A stretch of DNA of 64,000 nucleotides. Origin: Siphonodentalium dalli. Its lineage: Eukaryota; Mollusca; Scaphopoda; Gadilida; Siphonodentaliidae. The position numbers were made by a program, and so were the translations under genes. The DNA lies in the NCBI GenBank assembly GCA_032622095.1, contig CP136061.1:188238369-188302368 (forward strand). The letters run 5' to 3'. The notes beneath the pieces are model-generated. The model searched no databases, was not told the DNA's origin, and saw only the letters and a program-made list of their open reading frames with translations. Shown here in pieces: positions 58,976-64,000 of the stretch. Position 1 is the first letter of the stretch, and the number at the start of each line of letters is the position of its first letter.

Positions 58976-60094
58976 CAGAGACGTGGTTAGAGGGTCTCCG
59001 TTGGGGGTGTCCACCTTGGGAAATTACCACCCCCTCCCTTGAATCAGAATACAAACCAAACACAAGTTTTGTATAATTCCATTTGCACCCCTCCCCCCTT
59101 GCACCTTCGTGCTCAGGCCTAATATCCTATATATTCATAAACCATCGTTCTATATTCCCGGTATGAGAACAATCAGATATTTTAACCTGAAAAATTGCAT
59201 AAATCATAACATCTAGTGGTCTAACTCCAGACAAATGCACACGGCTACGGGCAAGATACCAGGGCACACCGGGCTGCCATGGTTGTTCGGTCCGGTCTGA
59301 GAAAATTTTGAAAACTATACAAGAAAATCGCAAATCCTAGCATCTAGATTGGCCTCAACTGAAGCTTTCCTATAGTGTTGGAAATTTCAAACCTCATACT
59401 CTCCCTCAGTTTGGAAAAATTTCCAATTGATGATCATTTCAGTCCACAAGTTTGACCAATGTAGTCAAATATTGTTTTGTTAAACTTATTAGAACTTTTG
59501 TATTGGCGATGGGGGAGGGACAAAGACACATGGGCCGACCATGGTTCGGCCCGGTGTACGAAATTTTTGAAATCTGAACAAGAAAATCGCAAAATCCTAG
59601 CATCTAGACTAGCCTCAAGCCTTCCTAGAGTTGGAAATTTCAAACCTGACACCCCCACTTAGGTTGGAAAATTTCCAACTGATGACAATTCCAATGACAA
59701 TGTTGACCAAATGTATGACAATATTGTTTTCTTAAATTAACTAGCAGTTTTTGACTGGACACGGGGAAGGGACTAGGCCACAAGCTTTCCAAATGTTGGA
59801 AATTTCCAACCTGTCACCCCCCTAAGGTTGGAACATTTCCAACTGATGACAATTTCAGTCCAAAATTTTGACAAAAAATAGGAAAATATGCAAATATTGG
59901 TCCAACAACAATTAATTCCCCTCAATAAATTGTTTGAAAATCAAACTACAAGAACATTTTCAACCTATTGTTGGTGTGAAATTTCCAACTAATGTGTTGG
60001 CAGGTATGAAATTTCCAACTGTTGAAAAATTTGACCAAAGTTGGGTGGTAAGACACCCCCAACCCCCCCCCCCCCCCCTGTCGCCACGTCTCTG
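58976..60094. mobile_element. hAT-like non-autonomous transposon, 1119 bp
   Basis: Ends CAGAGACGTGG (58976) and CCACGTCTCTG (to 60094) are inverted repeats. Exact 8-bp duplications CTTATGAG flank the element (58968-58975 and 60095-60102). An 8-bp duplication with a CAGAG-type terminus is the hAT signature. No transposase frame is present. The interior contains about three diverged tandem copies of a ~260-bp block (ATGGTT...CGCAAAATCCTAGCATCTAG and GTTGGAAATTTC...AACTGATGACAATT). A poly-C run sits near the right end (60062-60078). Confidence 0.88.
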
Positions 60095-60102
60095 CTTATG
60101 AG

Positions 60103-61122
60103 GTGGTTTCGCCATTATGTGAGGTCGTCTCGTCATTATATAAAGTGGTTTCACCATTATGTGAGGTCGTCTCGTCATGATATAAAGTGGTTTCACCATT
60201 ACGCGAGGTCGTCTCGTCGTGATATAAAGTGGTTTCACCATTATGTGAGGTCGTCTCGTCGTGATATAAAGTGGTGTCACCATTATGTGAGGTCGTCTCG
60301 TCATGATATAAAGTGGTTTCACCATTATGTGAGGTCGTCTCATCATGATATAAAGTGGTTTCACCATTACGCGAGGTCGTCTCGTCGGGATATAAAGTGG
60401 TTTCACCATTATGTGAGGTCGTCTCATCGTGATATAAAATGGTGTCACCATTATGTGAGGTCGTCTCGTCATGATATAAAGTGGTGTCACCATTATGTGG
60501 GGTCGTCTCATCATGATATAAAGTGGTTTCACCATTATGTTAGGTCGTTGCGTCATTATATAAAGTGGTTACACCATTATGTGAGGTCGTCTCGTCGTGA
60601 TATCAAGTGGTTTCACCATTATGTGAGGTCGTCTCATCGTGATATAAAATGGTGTCACCATTATGTGAGGTCGTCTCGTCATGATATAAAGTGGTGTCAC
60701 CATTATGTGAGGTCGTCTCATCATGATATAAAGTGGTTTCACCATTATGTTAGGTCGTTGCGTCATTATATAAAGTGGTTACACCATTATGTGAGGTCGT
60801 CTCGTCATTATATAAAGTCGTTTCGCCATTATGTTAGGTCGTTTCGTCATTATATAAAGTGGTTAAACCATTATGTTAGGTCGTCTCATCATTATATAAA
60901 GTCGTTTCGCCATTATGTTAGGTCGTTTCGTCATTATATAAAGTGGTTACACCATTATATGAAGTCGTCTCGTCATTATATAAAGTGGTTACGCCATTAT
61001 GTTAGGTCGTTTCGTCATTATATAAAGTGGTTACACCATTATATGAAGTCGTCTCATCGTGATATAAAGTCGTTTCGCCATTATGTTAGGTCGTTTCGTC
61101 ATTATATAAAGTGGTTACACCA
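60103..61122. repeat. 42-bp minisatellite, right block
   Basis: Continues the array interrupted by the hAT-like element. Plus-strand translation is open over 60041-61201, and a minus-strand frame covers 59960-60556. These are consequences of the in-phase repeat length. The block ends in a GAT-rich tail (61148-61200). Confidence 0.95.
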
Positions 61123-61204
61123 TGGTGATGCAGATGACTTGATAGGGATGATTAATGATGATGACGATGATGAATATGGTGATGATGATGAAAAATTGTG
61201 ATGA

Positions 61205-61611
61205 TGAATTCACCGGGCTGTATAAGAAGAAAAACCGGGAGTTGATGTATATATTTTATATATGTGATGTCCTTTCTTTTCTGCTGTCTATATTTTGTAA
61301 AAAAAATCTATATGTGTGTTTTCTCATGTTCATATGTTATATCTTGGATCAGAAAATAAAGCATGCCGAACAAAATGAAAATTAATAAGAATAAATCATA
61401 AATCCCAAATAAGTGGAGGACGACTTATATTGACGTATTCTTGTTTAAGTTTAGTACAAAAATATAGAGTGGGCTGTATTGATGTTGAAAAATCCGGGCA
61501 TAATTTGTTTGTGCATTTAACAACCAGTGAGTAATTCCCAATAATTGTCTTAGAAATGTGGTTCACAAAGGCTGAATTAGGTCGAATATTCTGGGTAGTT
61601 TTATAAGATTA
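61205..61611. other. Spacer without recognised features
   Basis: Nothing recognisable. One AATAAA hexamer lies near 61356, but no gene can be attached to it. Confidence 0.45.
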
Positions 61612-62650
61612 GAGACCTTTCGCATCCCTACAATTACGACTACTAATACGAATAGCTGTTGGTAGTCGTTGGTCTATCCGTATTGGCAAAAAGTCCTTTC
61701 GCAAAACGACTACGGATAAGAGTTTTGACGAAGACGAGCAATCGTTATTTCGTACCACTTTTACAACTCAAAGCGCGTGTTTGGTATAGCGTCGCTTAAA
61801 ACTTCACGTGTCTCATTTGCAACAATGGGATAATCATGACGTGTTTATTATACGACCAATCACAATGTATGACACGGGACTCGTGATATATTGTGACATT
61901 ACAGATATGAATGCCAGGTCATATGTGGCGGGAATTCAGTTCATTGTTATCATGGATGAACTGATAGACGTAATGATGATGGGGGAAGAGGGGTTCCTAG
62001 ATTTTAATCTGACATTAACCACGACGCCATCATTTCAAGACCCTTCCAGTCCGCGATTTTATTTGAATGAGATTTCGGCTTCACATGCTTATCACCTCTT
62101 TGGGTTTACGGAATGCGACAGATACGGCTGGTGTGCTCGCTGATGGGCATCACTTCTTATTTGGTCTTATCAAATCTAACCAAAGTCGACGCGATGTGCA
62201 CATTGCTGAGATGTGTTCGCTACCCAAACATATTTTTTTTCGGCGACTGGCTTCCTTCATTGTGTATTTCTGGTTTGACGATTACTGTGAGGCTTTGTGT
62301 CGTCTGCAGCCAGCGATGGCTGTCGGTTGTGAATAGCGATCTTATTTTCCGGGAAGCTCGTAATTCACGACGACGAGTACAGTGATTGCCAATCTAAACA
62401 GCACACCTCAGTCGTAGCACAATATAACTGAACTGTTTACATGAGATATATTGACCAGTCTCAAACTGAGTAAAGAAATATATTGCAGAAAATAAATTTC
62501 AGGTGTTACCTAAGCTTATCAGAAACCATGAAATCGTAACCGTTCTTACGGATAGTAAAATACGGGAACGATTAGAAAGTATACAAATGTTGGTGACGTA
62601 GTACCTTATCCGTATCCGTAATCGTAAACGTGTGTTTTGCTAAAGGTCTC
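61612..62650. mobile_element. TA-flanked inverted-repeat element, ~1.04 kb
   Basis: GAGACCTTT at 61612 and AAAGGTCTC ending 62650 are inverted, with TA on both outer sides (61610-61611 and 62651-62652). Subterminal sequence on both arms is rich in ACGACTACGGAT/ATCCGTAATCGT words, giving weaker inverted similarity for ~100 bp. The frame at 61808-62143 begins with GTG and has no known domain. Probably a Tc1/mariner-size MITE relative. Confidence 0.6.
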
Positions 62651-62652
62651 TA

Positions 62653-63504
62653 TTATTCCTGATCTTCGGAAAGATAAGGAAAGGTAATTGCGTGATTTTT
62701 TTTTCTCGAATTTGGCCTGATGATCTCGTAATCATACTCGAGTTTATGTATATGTTAAAGCTGTTATTAAATGACTTGGGGAGGTTGGTATTCATCCAGT
62801 TGTGCATAAAAAGGCATACCCGTTGCATGTAAACGTCTTGTAATTTCAAAATGTTGTTAGTTTTAAATAAAGGTTCAGTATGGCTATTGTAGTGTTTTTG
62901 TTGATAGCTCGGATAGCTTTTTTCTGTAAAACAACAACTTGGTTGTGGGTACCGGCATTACCCCATACAGAATATGGGAGTGTACTAATGCAAAATACAG
63001 CATACGGAGACAGTCAAACGGACGGAACTTTTTAACTCGATTTATGGCATATAAGGAGTTGCTAATTTTTGCACAAATAGCTTTCAAGTGATGTTCAAAT
63101 GATACGTGTTCATCAATGTGTATTCAAAAAAACAAATGATTTCTCTTGACAGTCCGATCCAATTCTTATAAAAATATATATATTCAATGTATGATTTCCA
63201 AGTATATATCGGCCGTTTTTTTTCCTGCCTCATAAGTTCGTCTTGAACTTTGTCTATTTTAGCATTTGACTCCTCCTATTTCTTGCACTTTGGAGTTAAT
63301 TTTACATACGTCCTTTGTCATTTTGAGATTTTCTTCGACAATTGAAATCATCGATTCTTTCATGGAGCTAACTTCAGCTCTGAACATGTTCAGGTCCTCG
63401 TGCACTTTTCGAAAACCAGTGTCCATTGCATTTTGCATTGATGTAATGCTCGAATGGATAAGTTCTAGTATGGATGGATCATTGGTACTTGGTTGAACAT
63501 TCAT
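62653..63504 (-). pseudogene. Minus-strand LINE remnant, internally deleted
   Basis: Read on the minus strand, 63504-63259 encodes an ATG-started, helical, coiled-coil-like segment (KMTKDVCKINSKVQ) like the start of a LINE ORF1. 63259-63180 continues it in another frame. 63087-62640 then encodes pieces typical of the RT C-terminal region: KKISNSLYAINRVKKF-like words, MLYFALVHSHILYG, and, after frameshifts, LKLQDVYMQRVCLFMH. Most of ORF1 and ORF2 is missing between them. Clade not assigned. Confidence 0.6.
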
Positions 63505-64000
63505 ATTTTGTTAGTGTTTACTTTTTCTGGATTGTGCATCGAAGTTAGGAAAGTTGTTTTAGAATACAGGACATTTGAGTTGAATTCACAACGTCAGGAT
63601 CGAAACAATTTTCTCAATGTAGTGTGTGGATAATATATATTCAAATTAGACGGATGAATGGCATGTTGTTATCAAGTAATTAGGAGGATTCCAATGAATT
63701 TTTCTTTGAAGCTATTTTTTCCACACCGTCATCTGAATTAACTGATGAAAGTTGTTGATGCAAGCACGGACGACGGGCGCCAACCCATGGCAATAGGTTG
63801 ACAGTGTAAAAGAAATTGGATACACCATTTATTGCACGTTTGCCGTCTCATTGACAACTAACCGCCACGGTTAGTTTGCACGGACTTTTGGAAATAGAAC
63901 ATAGCTTCCTCGATTGAGACTCGCGATAAGTAACCTAACAATTAGTTGTTGTGACCTCAGCAATAAGTTCCAATACAATACATATAAGTAATATAAACAT
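63505..64000. other. Window end, no gene recognised
   Basis: Bases 63820-63907 resemble 56190-56286 upstream of lectin exon 3. No exon is visible before the window ends. Confidence 0.45.

Noticed and set aside
60041-61201. 386-residue protein
   Set aside because: It is the in-phase translation of a 42-bp minisatellite, starting inside the neighbouring transposon.
61808-62143. 111-residue ORF as a gene
   Set aside because: It opens with GTG, lies inside an inverted-repeat element and has no recognised domain.

Overview
This is eukaryotic, almost certainly animal, DNA. It is AT-rich and intron-containing, and it is dense in satellites, minisatellites, MITE-like inverted-repeat elements and non-LTR retrotransposon remnants. 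No bacterial gene organisation, tRNA gene or CRISPR array was seen. A secreted PAN/apple-like plus C-type lectin domain protein, split over phase-1 introns, is the only host gene that can be assembled. This protein type, together with the LINE types and the style of dispersed repeats, suggests a marine lophotrochozoan, most likely a mollusc. That placement is an inference, not something the sequence proves.

Layout. Positions 1-26620 are a head-to-tail satellite array with a 1247-bp period: 21 complete units and a partial 22nd. Units are nearly identical, and diagnostic SNPs reveal higher-order and edge-versus-centre structure. Each unit contains an older ~300-bp internal duplication and a 30-bp inverted repeat, and the array stops exactly at the end of that inverted repeat. 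Positions 26620-33300 hold small tandem repeats, a 1.8-kb inverted-repeat element (28094-29907) and a piggyBac-like non-autonomous element with TTAA flanks (31422-32990).

Positions 33311-56670 are the lectin gene: exon 1 (signal peptide and PAN-like region), exon 2 (first half of the CTLD) and exon 3 (second half of the CTLD and stop). The three join to 247 codons with both introns in phase 1. Intron 1 (~17 kb) holds a MITE with perfect 64-bp terminal inverted repeats, a 5'-truncated LINE bracketed by a 110-bp direct repeat, a 5S-rRNA-derived segment, a 2.5-kb inverted-repeat element built around a 20-bp palindrome (AATTGCGCTGAAGCGCAATT), and dimeric degenerate tandem repeats. Intron 2 (~5.7 kb) holds another LINE 3' fragment and a 1.2-kb segment with two overlapping ORFs, bracketed by a ~320-bp direct repeat.

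Positions 57000-64000 contain trinucleotide microsatellites and a 42-bp minisatellite that stays open in several frames. A 1119-bp hAT-like element with an exact 8-bp target duplication splits this minisatellite. A further TA-flanked inverted-repeat element and a minus-strand LINE remnant follow.

Apart from the lectin, most long ORFs here are by-products of repeats. No multi-gene system is encoded. The most interesting signals are the satellite's internal and higher-order structure, the palindrome-array element, the clean transposon insertion footprints and the lectin gene itself.
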